This document shows, piece by piece, positions 26,701 through 38,846 of a DNA stretch of 64,000 bases (the first letter of the stretch is position 1; every line of letters begins with the position of its first letter). Below the pieces are notes generated by a model, which was not told the origin of the DNA, did no database searches, and saw only the letters and a list, made by a program, of their open reading frames with translations. Source of the stretch: Brachionus rotundiformis. Its lineage: Eukaryota > Rotifera > Eurotatoria > Ploima > Brachionidae. Location: assembly GCA_016802295.1 (NCBI GenBank), contig JAESIW010000180.1, positions 922,523-986,522 of the forward strand, written 5' to 3'. A program made the position numbers and the translations under genes.

Positions 26701-27328
26701 CACAATAAATTATAGATTATTATCAATTGAATTGTGGCACGTCATCTTATCATGTATATCTACTAAACAATGTAGATACAAATTATATAAAAAAATTTTT
26801 TTTGTTTGTTTTTTAAATTTTTTAAAATTAAAATTGCTAGCAAGAGGACTGATAAGAAGGCCGAGTCATTTGGAGCTGCCCTGGAAATTCCCCTTTCAAA
26901 AATTATCGTTTTTATAAAAGCAACAAAGTTTATAATATTATAAAAACCACTGATATTATTTGGAAAAACACTATCAGAAAAAAATATTAAATTAAAACTT
27001 ATTCACATATTATTTTCGCATTAATTACTTAATTTTGCTAATTAACCATAATCAGCAGAAAACTTGGTTAATTCTTGTAAACTGTTAGAATTTATTTTCC
27101 TTTTTATTTAAATATTATATTGAAAAGATGATATTAACATTGGTAATAAATAAATTGATCCTTACCAATGGGGTCTCCAATGTAGGCCTTTGTGGTAACC
27201 AAAACAGCAAAAAGACAAAAAAATACTATCGAGTATCTATGAGAAAGTCGATCAACCCAGTAGTCGTCATCTTTATACTCTCTTAAATTGGACACTGATA
27301 GCAACTCAGTTATTTTTATCAAATCCAT
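23764..27328 (-). CDS. Innexin, second tandem paralogue, two exons, 503 aa
   Basis: A gap-junction family channel subunit in the plasma membrane. Exons are 27328-27166 (163 nt, same length and phase as in its neighbour) and 25112-23764, joined over a 2053-bp intron; 1512 nt in all. Residues 1-54 share DRLSHRY, TTK.Y and GDPI with the paralogue. The loop-1 cysteines are C56 (DCWAPPEF) and C74, YYQW marks TM2, and the loop-2 cysteines lie in RMTLCEI and IQCVL. A basic, Arg/Ser-rich stretch (RRKRHKLKENK onwards) fills the intracellular loop between TM2 and TM3, and the C-terminal tail is Lys-rich. Unlike its neighbour it has an N-glycosylation sequon, NGT at residues 77-79, just after C74 in loop 1. 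The long intron holds LINE debris on the opposite strand. Tandem duplication of one ancestral gene is the simplest origin. Confidence 0.95.
25405..26165 (+). mobile_element. Rearranged LINE fragments inside the innexin intron
   Basis: Three blocks of CR1/Jockey-like reverse transcriptase are visible. A YADDTKQLL block is at 25482 onwards, preceded by a degraded PQGSVLGPL-like stretch. Then a block from about 25543 reads RPVSLKS ... LHGLMPGK ... IDIIYPDFSKAFDKV. Then a thumb block reads EEKDLGVFVPNDLK (25850 onwards) and WKALPQSVVYSETFNGFKAG (26010 onwards, frameshifted). YADD lies before the DFSKAFD motif, the reverse of the order in an intact protein, so at least two copies or an internal rearrangement are present. 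It is antisense to the innexin. Confidence 0.8.
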
Positions 27329-30300
27329 TCTCTTTAAAATCCTTCTATTTGATTATTCTCAATTGTCAATCGAAACTTTCTTTATGCATTCTTGAGGCTT
27401 TGGTATTTTGGTTTATTATTTCTTTTAATATCTATAAAAATCAAACCATAAATAATAATAAAAAAAGCTTTTTTTTATTTAAGGAAACAACGACAATTAA
27501 TTTTTGTAAAATACCTATATTTAAATTAGAAAAAAAAAGACCTAATCAATTAAGAAATGTATTTTTTATAAGTAAACAAAAAATTGAATGATTGTCGTCA
27601 AGCAATTATTCAAATGATAACAAATAAAAAAACGTAAAAATAATTTAAATAAGTTAGATGGAAAATTTATTTTTTTTTAATTTTACACCATTTTATTCCA
27701 AGGGTTTGATAAAATTGGAATATGTCTTTAAAATTTTGTGTTTGGTCAATCAGTATTGCTTTTTTAAATTTTGATATATATTATAATTATCATTTGGTAA
27801 AATCTTTATAAAAACCTTAAAAAACAGTATGGATTTAATATTCTGTTAACAACTATGTATAAAAACATGAGCTTTTAAAGTTAAAAAATTAATTAAAACT
27901 AAAAATTAACATTATTTTTCTATTAGTTGAATATTTTCTTTTGGCTCTTGTGAGAAACCTTTAATAGAAACTTTAAGAGAAAAAAATAAAAAGAAATTTG
28001 GTTATTTTTTTGTATTTTTTTTTTTGAATTGAAATAAAACAATTGAAAAACTGAACATTTTTATCTTCTAAGATCAATTTTCTAGTATAATGATCGAAAT
28101 TAAATAGAAATGTATTTGAAAATTTCATGAATTAAATAATTTAATTTTAGCTAAAAATAAAAACCGGCTTAGTTTATTAATTAGATTATTTCTAAACGCC
28201 ATGCAAATAATGGTTGTAAAAATTAAAAAAGAAAGGAAATGTAGTCCTAATTTATACTCGATCATTTTGAAAGAGAAAATAAAAAATTTTAACATGAATC
28301 CTTATGTTCAATTAAATTTATAAAAATTCAATTAAAAATTTCTGATTAATTTAATAAAGCTCATTAAGCAGCTCGGTCTTGGTATTGTTATTTTGGCTAA
28401 ATACTAAGCGAAGGTTGCGCAATTACTCATTTCTATTGTAATCGAACAAAGCAAATAAGAACTATTTTTTTGAAATTTTAAACTGCAAGTTTATTAATTA
28501 CTTTGCTAATAAACTTTCCCAAATACCAAAAACATGTGTGCTTATTTTCATTGCACCATAACATTTTGAAATCTCATTTCCTCCAAAGTTAATTATCCGA
28601 TTAGAAAAAAAAGTTAATTTTTTTTTTAATTTAAAATTAATTTTCAATATTTTCTTTTAAAATAAAAAGGAAATTTTTATTTTTGAAATACGCATCTTTG
28701 GTAAATTAACATGACGTCAAGGAACTTATTGAATGATCAAAGTAGTACCAATTAAATTTATTTTTTGCCACGCAAAATTTATTTCACTCAAAGCTAAAAA
28801 TAAAATTTAAAAATAAATTCGATTAAAAGAGATTAACCAAATTCTAGTCCAAGGCAATGATTGATTGCCAAATCGATTAGCAAAAAGGGAAAGATTTACT
28901 GCTTTGATGCATTTTAGAAGTTGCCAGTCATAGCCCCAAAGATATGAACTCATTTTTTTCAATTTAATTCCGCTAATTTAGAATCGATCTCTTACCGAGA
29001 AAGACATTTGGACTAAAATATGTTCGTATACACCTGAACAATATCTAATAAATTTAATTACAATAATTAATAAATTTCTGTGTTCAACTAAAACTATGTG
29101 GGTTAAATCGGCATGTTTTCAAAAATTGACTTTAAGACCGCTCAAGCAATTATCTTGGGACTATTTTAGCTTAATTGAAAAAATTGAATTTAAATTTATT
29201 ACTTAATAAATAATTTTTTAGTTCTCCAAAATACATTTTTAAAAAGTATTATTTATTTTTATATTTGAATATACTTTAAAAGCCCTAAAGAAGCACGAAA
29301 TTTATAGTAATGAAATAAAAACATCTATTTTCGAATAGTCTTTTAAAAATAAGAGTTCATTTTGATAATTGGGATGAAAAATAGATATAATTGATTTAGA
29401 AAAATAATCTAAGAAAAATTAAATAATTAAAATTTATGCTTTATAATGTGTCTCAAGCGTTTAAACTTATTAGCTAAAATATTAAATTATGAGATAGTTT
29501 AGATAAATAAAACAAAGCCTGTATGATCGATAATATTTAAAAATTTTTCACAACAAATGCCTTAATTGATAGAGACGAGAATAAAACCTAGAGCCCAAAA
29601 GGTATCTTTTAATCACAATTTTACAAAAGATAACAGTTAATCGTTTAATAAATCCAGTGCCCCAAAGCTGTGAATTAATTTGATCTAGCTTGGAGAAATG
29701 ATAGGCCAAGAGCCGATTGCTTAAAATTCGCATTTTGTATCAAATTTACCACGATACCAGTAATTTTAGAACTTTTAATCAAGAAGCAAATTTTCTAATA
29801 ATAATTTTCATGCAATTATTTATTTCCTATTTGTGTCTATCTTTCAACAAACTTGATTATTACATCAAATTTTTAAATGAAATTTGATAAATTAAATGTT
29901 ATTTGATTTTTGTTTCCTTTACTTTTTTACTTAATTATGACAAGTTTAAAACTCAATACTGAATCGATAAATGACCGAAAATTGTATATATTTTTGTTAT
30001 CCAAATTAAGCAGCAACTTTATCTTTATTTAATCTAACAAATATTGACAAGCCTTTTAACTTTTATACTATTTTATTTCAAAAATAAGATCTAAAATCCA
30101 TCTATTAACTCATTTTGTATAAGACTTCGCTCAATCGGAAGCAATCAGGATGGTTCTAGCCAAGTGACCAGTCGATACTTTTCAAAATAATTTTTATTTA
30201 GTTTTTGGCATTTGCTTAAAATAATAAAACAGTGTTAAAAAATTAATTTATCATTAATTTATGAATTTTGCAATAGTGGCATTTTTGCCAGGATGGGTCT

Positions 30301-33300
30301 TTAGTTAGAATGTTGCCTCCATAAATCTTATTTTTAAAAGCTATGTTATAATTTATAAATTAATTTAATACAAACTAATAAATACTTAATTTCATGCAAA
30401 CATTTGGCGTGTAAACTAAATCCTAAACAAATCACGAATATTATTATATAAACAAAATTAATACTCTTGTCAAATTAATTAAAAATTGAACAAAATTTTA
30501 ATTATTTAAAACATTACTCAAGTATAACTCAATTTGTCTTTATTTTTTAATTGAATAATTAAACTTGATTTATTTTTTAAAAGCCTTTTGATGAGCTTAA
30601 ATAAATTATCCTTTTAAAAGATTTTTCCGGATTAATTTTCGGCCCTATGACGGCCAAAATAGCACAAAAATAAATAAACCAAACTCAAATGCATTAAAAC
30701 ATTATCTTTTGTTGAATAATTGCTTTAAAATTTGGGAGGCCTCTTACCTTAAGATTTATTTTTATCATTAAGCTTTTTTTAAAAATTCTTAAATGATTAA
30801 GAATCAATAATATTTGCTTACTAAGCTCTAGGCGTAATAAGTGAAAACAAAAACATTTGAAATAGGATATCAAGTAAATCGAAATCGATCGATTTGGTTA
30901 AATTTGGCATTGGAATTTCATATTGGAATTCCTTAAGAAAATATTTCAAGAGCATCAATTGTTTTCATTGCCTATGCGGAAATTACTAAACAATTTAAAC
31001 AATTAAAATTTTGAAATCAAATTTTCACAGTGTCTGGCAACTAGTCTTGAAGAGAGCTCGATTTTGGTGGTGAAAATTTTTACATGTTTCCTCTAATGTT
31101 CAAGATGTGGTGACAAAAGACTTGAACAATGTTAAAAAGAGCTTTGAAGAGACTTGTTTATTCTAATTAATTAATCTAAGTAGTGGAATGTTGCGCAACA
31201 AATTTGGATTTAAATAAAACCGGTTGGGTTGTAGGATCTCAATGACTAAACGAGTTTATAATTTTAATTTATTGATTAAGCCATTAAGTCGTAAGATAAT
31301 GAAAGGAAAACACGAACATAGACATTAATCATTTTGCTTATTTTTTTGGTCTATGACGTCTTTGTCATTCACTCGATTTTAAATTCCATTTGGACTAGGA
31401 TGATAAATTATCTTAAAGTGGATAACCAAGTAATTTAATTTTGCGCTCTTTTTTTTCTTTCTAAATTAAAATTCAAGAGATTATCTAAATATTAATTGTA
31501 GTCTCAATTTAATTAATTACAGTAATCTAGCACTTGAGAAAATATTTAAAGCTAAAAAATTAAAGCAAACAGAGCCCGGTCTGTACTTATCATTCCGAGT
31601 CGAGATTGTAATCAATCTTGTACAGAATAATTGTTAATTAAAATTTTTTTTTTCTCTAAAATCTATAATTATTTTTTAAGTAATTATACAATATTTGTCT
31701 GAACAAGTTTTCATTTTTTTGATATTACTATTTTTTACAATTATTAATTATCATTTAGATTAAAAATAAATAAATTTATCAATAATTTGAATTATTTTAT
31801 TTTAGAAAAGTGTATACAAAGGAAAATAAAATTATTATTTACCTTTTTTAAGGTGACCAAGCTTTTTTAAGCGAATGAATGAAGACTTAACTTTAATTCA
31901 TGGAAAGCTTTGATTTTAACTTGATTGAATTTTCTGTTTATTCTTGATTATAACTTATTGTATATATATTATATATAAAAATCTTCATTTAATTAATATA
32001 AAAAATGTTTTCAAAATTAAAAGATACTGATCCATTTTAATATCAAACTTTATTTTAAAAACGTAACCTAAAGCAAAAGCCCTTCTAAAATGGTAAAAAC
32101 CATGATTGCCAAGTCAAATTTTTAAATAGTACTGTTTAATAAAAAAGTAAGTTAAATTCTACAAAATATCCAAAGATAAAAATTGAAGCTCTGGCTTCTT
32201 AAATCCTCGATACTTAAATAGTTTAAGGAAATTTTTGACAATGATTTGGACTAACTATCCTGAATACTTCAAATTAAAGGATCTTAACCAAAACGATAGA
32301 AAAGATGGGTTTATTTTTTGATAAAAAAAGGACTTTAAGATCTTATCTGTCAAAATCTCGATCGTAAAATTTCCAATTTCCACTTACTGTGCCACTGTAG
32401 ATTTTCTAATATTAATATAAGAAATAAAAATTTTAGAATTTAAATAATTTAATGTGAGGATAAACAAATTGGATTTACTATTTTAAAACTATAAAAAATA
32501 TGAAAAAAACATATTTTATTTATTCACTTATTTCATTATTGATCAGTTTGTTAACAAAATTATTAAAATAAAAATATTACTTATAATTTCTGTCCTTAAT
32601 TTTCTGATATTTATTTCTCAGTTAATGGATGGAAAAATTTTGACAATCATCAATCTCTAGAGAAAGTTATATGAATTGAAAAAAAAAACAATAATAAAAG
32701 TTAAATTTTTAAATTCAAAATTTATACAATTCAATTTTATAATAAGTTATTTGTTAATTTACCCCTAACTAGAAGAAAACAAACGTAAACAATTTTTGCC
32801 TTATTATTATTGTTTAGCTCAATGGCAATTATCTTGTTCAAAAAGTTAAATTTATCGATAATTTTTGTTTTAATTTTGATAAAAAGAGAATATGATGATA
32901 ACTATTAAAACAATCGTTTAATGGTTTACAATCTTGACCGGTCTGGTGATAAGGCACAGTTAAGCTTACCCAGTATCAAATTTCTATCTGGTCCTCAGGT
33001 GGTACTTACACTTTTTCTTTTAAAAGATAATCTTCATATGTGTTTAACTTTTAGAAGGAAAGTTTTTCAAATACAAAATAGATAAATATTTGTTCGAATC
33101 TTCTCATTCAAAGCTATTTATTAATTGATGAAAGCGAGAAAGATAATTGAAAGAGTGATATATATCAAGAATAAACTTAATTTAATTAAAACAAGTTTTG
33201 AAAATATTTCTAGATTTTATAGCGCAATCAAAATTTTAAGTTCGCTTTCATTAGTTCAAAACTAATTTTATATAATTTCCTTGCAAATTTTCTTACACAA

Positions 33301-34134
33301 TAGACTTTATCCAAATATTGCTTACAAGTAGCTTATTTTCTTTAACAAAGTATAGATATTTTATTTTTATGAATAGTCAATTATCATTGAATCCGATGCA
33401 AAATTTATTTTTGAAAATTGATTCGTGTTTATCCATATTTCAATCTTTGTAATAGTTTTAACCTTAGAAATAACCAATTAGACCATTTGAATGTTAAAAT
33501 TTGCCATTAAGTAAATAGCTGGTAATTATCTATTTTTATTCAAGTAAAGAAACAAAAATTCTTTAATAATTTAAAAACTAAAAGAAAAAGTTGACCAATA
33601 AATTAGCTAATGGTATTTTGTTTTAGATTTATCAAATATTAGCTAACTGTAAATAATCAGAGATTGGATCCAGATTATTTGGTAAAAATTATCGAATAGA
33701 TATAATGGTATCAGTATTCCTTTGGTATATTTGATTTCGCGATTTGAACAAAAACTCATTAAGTTAAAAGAGTAAAATATTTTGATTTTGAAATTTTTTT
33801 TTGTGAAAAAAATTGATTAAATAACTTTCAATTATCTTTAAACAATTAGCAAACAAAACAATCTTCTTATTATGCTATTAAAAATGTTTATTCACAGCGG
33901 ATTTCCATAATTTTGCCATAGAGCTTTTTCAACTACTAGATTTTCTGTTTAATGGACACATTTTCGATATTTTTAAAACTAGTTGAGGAAAGAAAAATAA
34001 TTAAAAAAAAATTTTATCCTAATTACTTTTTTGAGAATGGTATTATTGTCTTGATAGTTTTTTCTAAAAAAAAAAATTAATTTTTGAAAAATTTCTAAAA
34101 TTTTTTCAGAAAACAAAAAAATATACTTTGAAAA
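27329..34134. other. AT-rich intergenic desert
   Basis: No gene, RNA or clear transposon was seen over about 6.8 kb. The minus-strand frame at 29548-29733 gives an unrecognised translation and lacks support. Confidence 0.5.
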
Positions 34135-35138
34135 CGATATCTGTATTTTACTAATTTTTTTTCTATATTTTACGTAAAATTACCAAAGTAAAATTAAGCA
34201 AAAAATAGTCAAGACCAAAAGGTCCAAAAAAAAACCGAAATTTTGACATTTTTTAAAAATTTTTGTTTTTTTTTTTAGTTTTTATTTTTAAAGAAAAATA
34301 AATTGTAAGTTTTACTTTTTTTTACCTTTTTTTACGTAAATTATGGAAAATTTTAGTAAGTTTTACTTAATTTTATTTAACTTTACTTCGTTTGAATTAA
34401 AAATATATATTTTTGCTCAAAACAGAAATTTAAGGAAAATATGAACGCTGAGTTATACTGAGAAATTTTTGCAAAATAATTAGTACCATTTGGAGCTCAT
34501 AAATACAATTACTTTTTAAAATTGCATCAAGATAATGACCCCAAACATACATACATCAAACTTGTATACGTCCTATTTAACAGAAAATGATGTGTTTTGG
34601 GAGGCTTAATCTTTTATAGTTTCCAAGAATTAAAACTAATTTAAAGGTAAGATCACTGCCAAAATCACCGGATTTAAACCCAATAGAGCTTTTGTGGAAT
34701 GAGCTAAAATTTCATATGAGGGGCAAAAGCATGCTATTTTGGAGTTTGAAAAAATATTAACTCCCGAAAAGTGTCAGAATTAAATAAATCATTTAAAAAA
34801 AAGTAAGAATTACCATTAGTTTATATATTATCGGTTTTTTAAAATTTTAAAATTTTAGTGATTAAATATTTTGTAAAAAAAATTAGTTAAAAATGTATAT
34901 AGTTTTTTTTTAAAAAATTTTCATTATTTTCCGTATTTTTACTCTTTTTAATTAAAATTTACCAAAATTTTCCATAATTTACGTAAAAAAAAAATAATTT
35001 TTTTTTCTCTAAAAATAAAAAACTAAAAGAAAGAAAAGATTTTTAAAAAGTGTCATAATTTCGGTTTTTTTTTGACATTTTACTATATTTTACTATATTT
35101 TTTGAAATGTATAGTCAAAAATAGTAAAACAGATATCG
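34135..35138 (+). mobile_element. Tc1/mariner relic with about 200-bp terminal inverted repeats
   Basis: The ends are reverse complements: CGATATCTGT..TTTACTA at 34135 and its complement ending at 35138, followed on the right by TA (the left flank is AA, probably a mutated TA). The inverted similarity, with indels, runs to about 34375 on the left and from about 34942 on the right, including TTTACGTAAATTATGGAAAA. Between them on the plus strand is a decayed transposase: a PFGAHKYNYF-like stretch, then QDNDPKHT (34530 onwards, second catalytic Asp), then SPDLNPIELLWNEL (34660 onwards, third catalytic acid), broken by stops. At about 1.0 kb it is also shortened. It is not mobile on its own. Confidence 0.85.
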
Positions 35139-35390
35139 TAATACAACTGTAAGCTTTGTGTTTATAAAAAATTGTTGGAACTTTTTTTGGAAATCTATTT
35201 AGATCAATAAGACATGAAAAATTTTGTAAAATTTTTATTTTAATCTTATGAAAAGATAAATGGCTATTTTGATAATTTTGAACAAAAATTATTCTCTGAA
35301 TAGTAATAAAAATTTAAAAAATAATCTCGAATTTTATTAAATTAAATATTGTTGATGAATTAAAAATTCGCATCTTTTAAAAACATTGCT

Positions 35391-37041
35391 CTAGTGATGT
35401 CTCATGTCAGCAGCCCTGCGTCTTGGCGCCGCCTTAATAATATCATCAACTCTGAGAATCATTTCTGCAGCCTCAGATGCGCTCAACAACACCTGTCTTT
35501 TTAGATGGAAGGACTCAGTGATGCCCAACGCCTTAACATCATCACATTTGCCCTCAAACATGTCTAAAGAGAAAATTTTCCTTCAAAAGATGGCAAAAAG
35601 CTTTGATTTCTAGCTTACTTAATCCCCAAGTATTTTGACCAGAAGCATGATGGGCCCTGAGTTGAGCTACTAATTCAGAACTGTCATAGCCAGCATTGTC
35701 TGCTATATAGGTTGGTAGTTGTCTTAGAGCCTTGGCAAATGACTCCATGGCTATGGCTTCTTTGCCGGGTGTTTGAGCAGCCAAGATTGACACAGCGTTG
35801 GCCATCAGCATTTCCGAACATCCGCCTCCGAACACAATCCTAGGCTCTCTGACTGTTCGTGTTAGAACACAAAGTGCATCGTGTAGAGAGCGTTCAGCCT
35901 CGTCTAAAATTTGCTGAGTTGCACCACGTAGAACAATGGTACACGCTTCACCGAGAGCCACTCCAGAGAACTTAATTAACTTATCTTCACCAATCATTAC
36001 CTCTTCAATAAGCTCACACTGGCCCAATCTGACTTTGTCCGGACAATCAAAAGTGGACACTATCTCACCACCCAATACCAATGCTAATCTTTCAACACCT
36101 TCAAAGTCTGCGTGCTCAATGGCCATCATGCCGGCATCAGCAAACAATTGCTCTGGGTAATTGTAAATTAATTGTCTATTAATGAATACATTGGAACCGT
36201 GTTTTATAATTTTTTCTACTTTTTCTTTCATTTTTTCTTTTTCTGCCAGTTCTAGTTCAGCAACTTTGGACACCGAATCTACCTTGACTCTTGAGCCGAA
36301 CACTTTAATTTTATCAGTGTCCATTGGAGTGTTGGCAATTAAAATTTTGGCTTTTTCAATTCTTTTTGGTTGATTGAGACCAATTTTTTTGTCAAGCAAA
36401 AATCCTTCATCCAAGTAAGAATCTCCCAAGTTTCCACCAAGTTTTTTGATAACTTGAATGGCGTCTAAGTTTCCACTGCCTTTAAGTCTCAAAACTGCAT
36501 CGACGGCCAAATTGGCGTACAAGTCTTTGTATTGGGTTAAAATTTTTGAGCTGAGGGTTGTTCTGGCAATATTAAGCAGATCACTTCTAAAGCTGGCCAA
36601 GTCTTGACTATTGTCAATGGCCGATTCTTCAAGAGCCTTGCGAGCGGCAACAGTGGCCTTTCGAAAGCCAGAAACTATGGTTTGTGGATGTATTTTCTGT
36701 CCTACGAGAGCCTCTGCCTCACGCAGAAGCTCGCAAGCCAAGACTGTAACAGAAGTGGTTCCATCGCCAACTTCATCATCCTGTACCTTGGAAATATCGA
36801 CTAGAATCTTGGCAGCTGGATTGTCAATGCCAATTGACTTGAGGATTGTGGCGCCATCATTAGTCACCTGCATCTCTTTTCGATCGTTTCCCTGCAAAAT
36901 TTTGTCCATTCCTTTGGGTCCCAGTGTCGATTTTACCAAATCTCCAATGGCAATGGCTCCCACAAAGGCTGATAGACGTGCATTTTCTGCTTTTTCCTCA
37001 TCAGCGCCTGCTTTGTATAAAGAAAATGGTTGGTAAGACAT
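35391..37041 (-). CDS. CCT2: T-complex chaperonin subunit beta (CCT2), two exons, 531 aa
   Basis: A subunit of the cytosolic hetero-oligomeric TRiC/CCT chaperonin, which folds actin, tubulin and other proteins using ATP. Exons are 37041-35619 and 35563-35391, joined over a 55-bp intron (GTAAG ... TTTAG); 1596 nt in all. The N-terminus has GDLVKSTLGPKGMDKIL and TNDGATILKSIG, then the nucleotide-site motif DDEVGDGTTSVTVLA; later come GGGCSEMLMA and DNAGYDSSELVAQLR. Exon 2 completes the protein with LGITESFHLKRQVLLSA and an APRRR tail, matching the beta subunit end to end. The first ATG on the reading frame is at 37041; a longer frame to 37053 begins with TTG and is not needed. Length matches the family (about 535 aa). 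TTTATT at 35333-35338 is an AATAAA on the minus strand. It sits close to LINE debris but is intact. Confidence 0.97.
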
Positions 37042-37496
37042 GTTGGTTTGCAATTTTCAAAAAATCTAAAAATTTTTAGTGTAAACTTAGAAAAATGTAA
37101 GTTTTAATGAAAATTTTTAGCTGAAAACATGCTGATTTCTATAAATCTGAATTTAAACTATATATGAATGAGTTAAATTTGAATTTTCTACTTTTCAGTT
37201 ATTTTATTGCAAAATTAAAAATTAAATTTTTTTATATTTAAAAACATATTTATATATTTTTGCATGTATATACTTGATTTAACATTTTTATTGTCTTATT
37301 CTGCAACATTTTCTTAAGTAGGCATGGAGATCTCGATTCCAAAAAAGGCCATCATTTTTTGGTATTTTTTTGTTCGACTAATGAGGTCGGTTGCTATGAA
37401 ACAACATAAAATTTCCTATTCTTAAAATAAAATTCGTGATTTATATTTGATACAATAAAAAATAAAAATTTCTATTAAAAAAACATATATTAATCA

Positions 37497-37691
37497 CAGG
37501 GTCAGTCTTAGGACCACTTTTTCTTTTGGAAAAACATGATGATGAAACAAAAATTTTATCAATAATTTTTAATTAAGAGGAGAGTTGTTGTTGAATCATG
37601 GAATAAACTATCAAAAGAAGCAATATCAACAAGGACAGTCAACAGTTTAAGAACTCAAATTGATAAAGAAATAGTCAGACAATATTCATAA
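37497..37691 (+). mobile_element. Internally deleted LINE fragment
   Basis: QGSVLGPLFLL (reverse transcriptase motif) at about 37500-37533 is followed after a large internal loss by RVVVESWNKLSKEAISTRTV at about 37582-37640, the extreme C-terminal LINE motif. This is a CR1/Jockey-like element reduced to about 200 bp. Confidence 0.7.
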
Positions 37692-37699
37692 AGACTACA

Positions 37700-37795
37700 A
37701 TAGCCTAAATGGCTAAGCGATAAAGGTGTCAATTGAAGGGCCCTGTTTGTCCCTTTCTTTCTAGTTACGGGTGATTCGATTTGGTAGCTAGTGTA
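37700..37795 (+). repeat. Possible tRNA-derived SINE head
   Basis: TGGCTAAGCG at 37710-37719 fits a pol III A box and GGTGATTCGAT at 37770-37780 resembles a B box, at a spacing like that of a tRNA with a long variable arm. The patch is richer in G+C than its surroundings and directly follows a LINE tail. I cannot fold a full cloverleaf with confidence, so it is not called a tRNA gene. Confidence 0.3.
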
Positions 37796-37869
37796 CCTCA
37801 CGAATCCTTTCAGGCTACCAGATGCCCTGGATTTCTCTATCCAAATCAGACAATCCCCAGCATTCACTT

Positions 37870-38095
37870 ACTTACATTAGTGTTGCATATCTTGTTTCTT
37901 GTTTCTCTGTTTTGGCAATTTGATTTCCAAAATGGTTTAAGTCTGGCAAATGCTCTTTTTGCTTTTTGCATTATATCTTAGTGCATTTCAATGGATTTAC
38001 TTATGATGCTTCTTAAGTATGTGAATTCACTCACACACTCAATGTTTGTACCATCTATGGTGAATTAGGTATCCAATTTGGTGTTTTTGCATCGA
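37870..38095 (-). mobile_element. Fragment of an endonuclease-type LINE, reverse orientation
   Basis: On the minus strand the translation reads TIDGTNIECVSEFTYL then an interrupted IMQKAKRAFARLKPFWKSN. This matches, motif by motif, the plus-strand fragment at 63285-63488 (NGTSVECASELRYLGSII ... ), so both are copies of one LINE family. It is broken by stops. Confidence 0.7.
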
Positions 38096-38442
38096 AAAAA
38101 AGAAAAATCTAAACTATGATTGTGCAATTCCTCACTCTATCAAATGGTGGTGATATAATTGGAAAAAAAGGAAATGTATTTGTAAGAAATTTTTTGAGTA
38201 ATCCATGAGTAAACAAAGATTTATTATCTTTAAATCAAAATTACATGAAAAAATTATATGAGTATCAATTGAGTTGATAAATATTTATCTAAAGTTTCAA
38301 ATTGCTCTCAGGAAATTTCAAAAACTCTCAGTTTTGAATCAATCTTTAAAAAAAAATTTGGCTCGAAGATAAAGATTTCTTTTTTCTTGGTGTATGCATA
38401 GAACAATTAAAATATTTTTTGATATTTCAATTGAAAAACTTA

Positions 38443-38846
38443 AAGTTCACGAAATTCAAAACTTTAGTGCTATCTGAATTCCATATTTTTGACTCAAAGT
38501 TCTTATTCTAATAAAAGAATTAAAAAAAAATTAAAAAAATTAAGCAATAAAGTAAAAAAGTAAAACCATAGATTTGTACAGATTTGTCGACCCTTTTTTT
38601 CTAAATTACATTAGCATGTAGAGAATTTTATGCTCTTTCAGAATAAATATACTTTTTTAGTATATTTAAGTTTTATCGTTGAGATTTTGAGTCTTAAGGA
38701 ACAACAAATTTTTGAAGGGTTTTCTATTTTTGGAACCCTGGGTGTAAAAAATTTTTTATTTAGTGGTTATCGAGGGCGTAGATTAAGAATTTTGAGCCAA
38801 AAATGTGGAATTCAGATAGCACTAAAGTTTTGAATTTCGTGAACTT
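38443..38846. mobile_element. Foldback element with about 62-bp arms
   Basis: 38443-38504 and 38785-38846 are reverse complements with about five mismatches (shared core GGAATTCAGATAGCAC and flanks), and similarity continues a few bases inwards. The loop of about 280 bp is AT-rich and has only a short frame (38630-38833) that runs into the right arm. No clear target-site duplication was found. It is probably a non-autonomous DNA element. Confidence 0.7.

Noticed and set aside
29548..29733. Minus-strand 61-codon frame
   Set aside because: No motif and no neighbouring exons; considered and dropped as a mitochondrial insertion for lack of any similarity I could support.
35554..35618. C-terminal extension of the CCT2 exon-1 frame
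   Set aside because: Those residues are intron read-through; splicing at 35618/35564 restores the conserved CCT2 C-terminus.
36611..37036. 141-codon plus-strand frame opposite CCT2
   Set aside because: It is the antisense shadow of the conserved CCT2 exon; no similarity of its own and no context.
37757..37785. tRNA gene
   Set aside because: A B-box-like motif is present but no convincing acceptor stem or anticodon arm could be paired.
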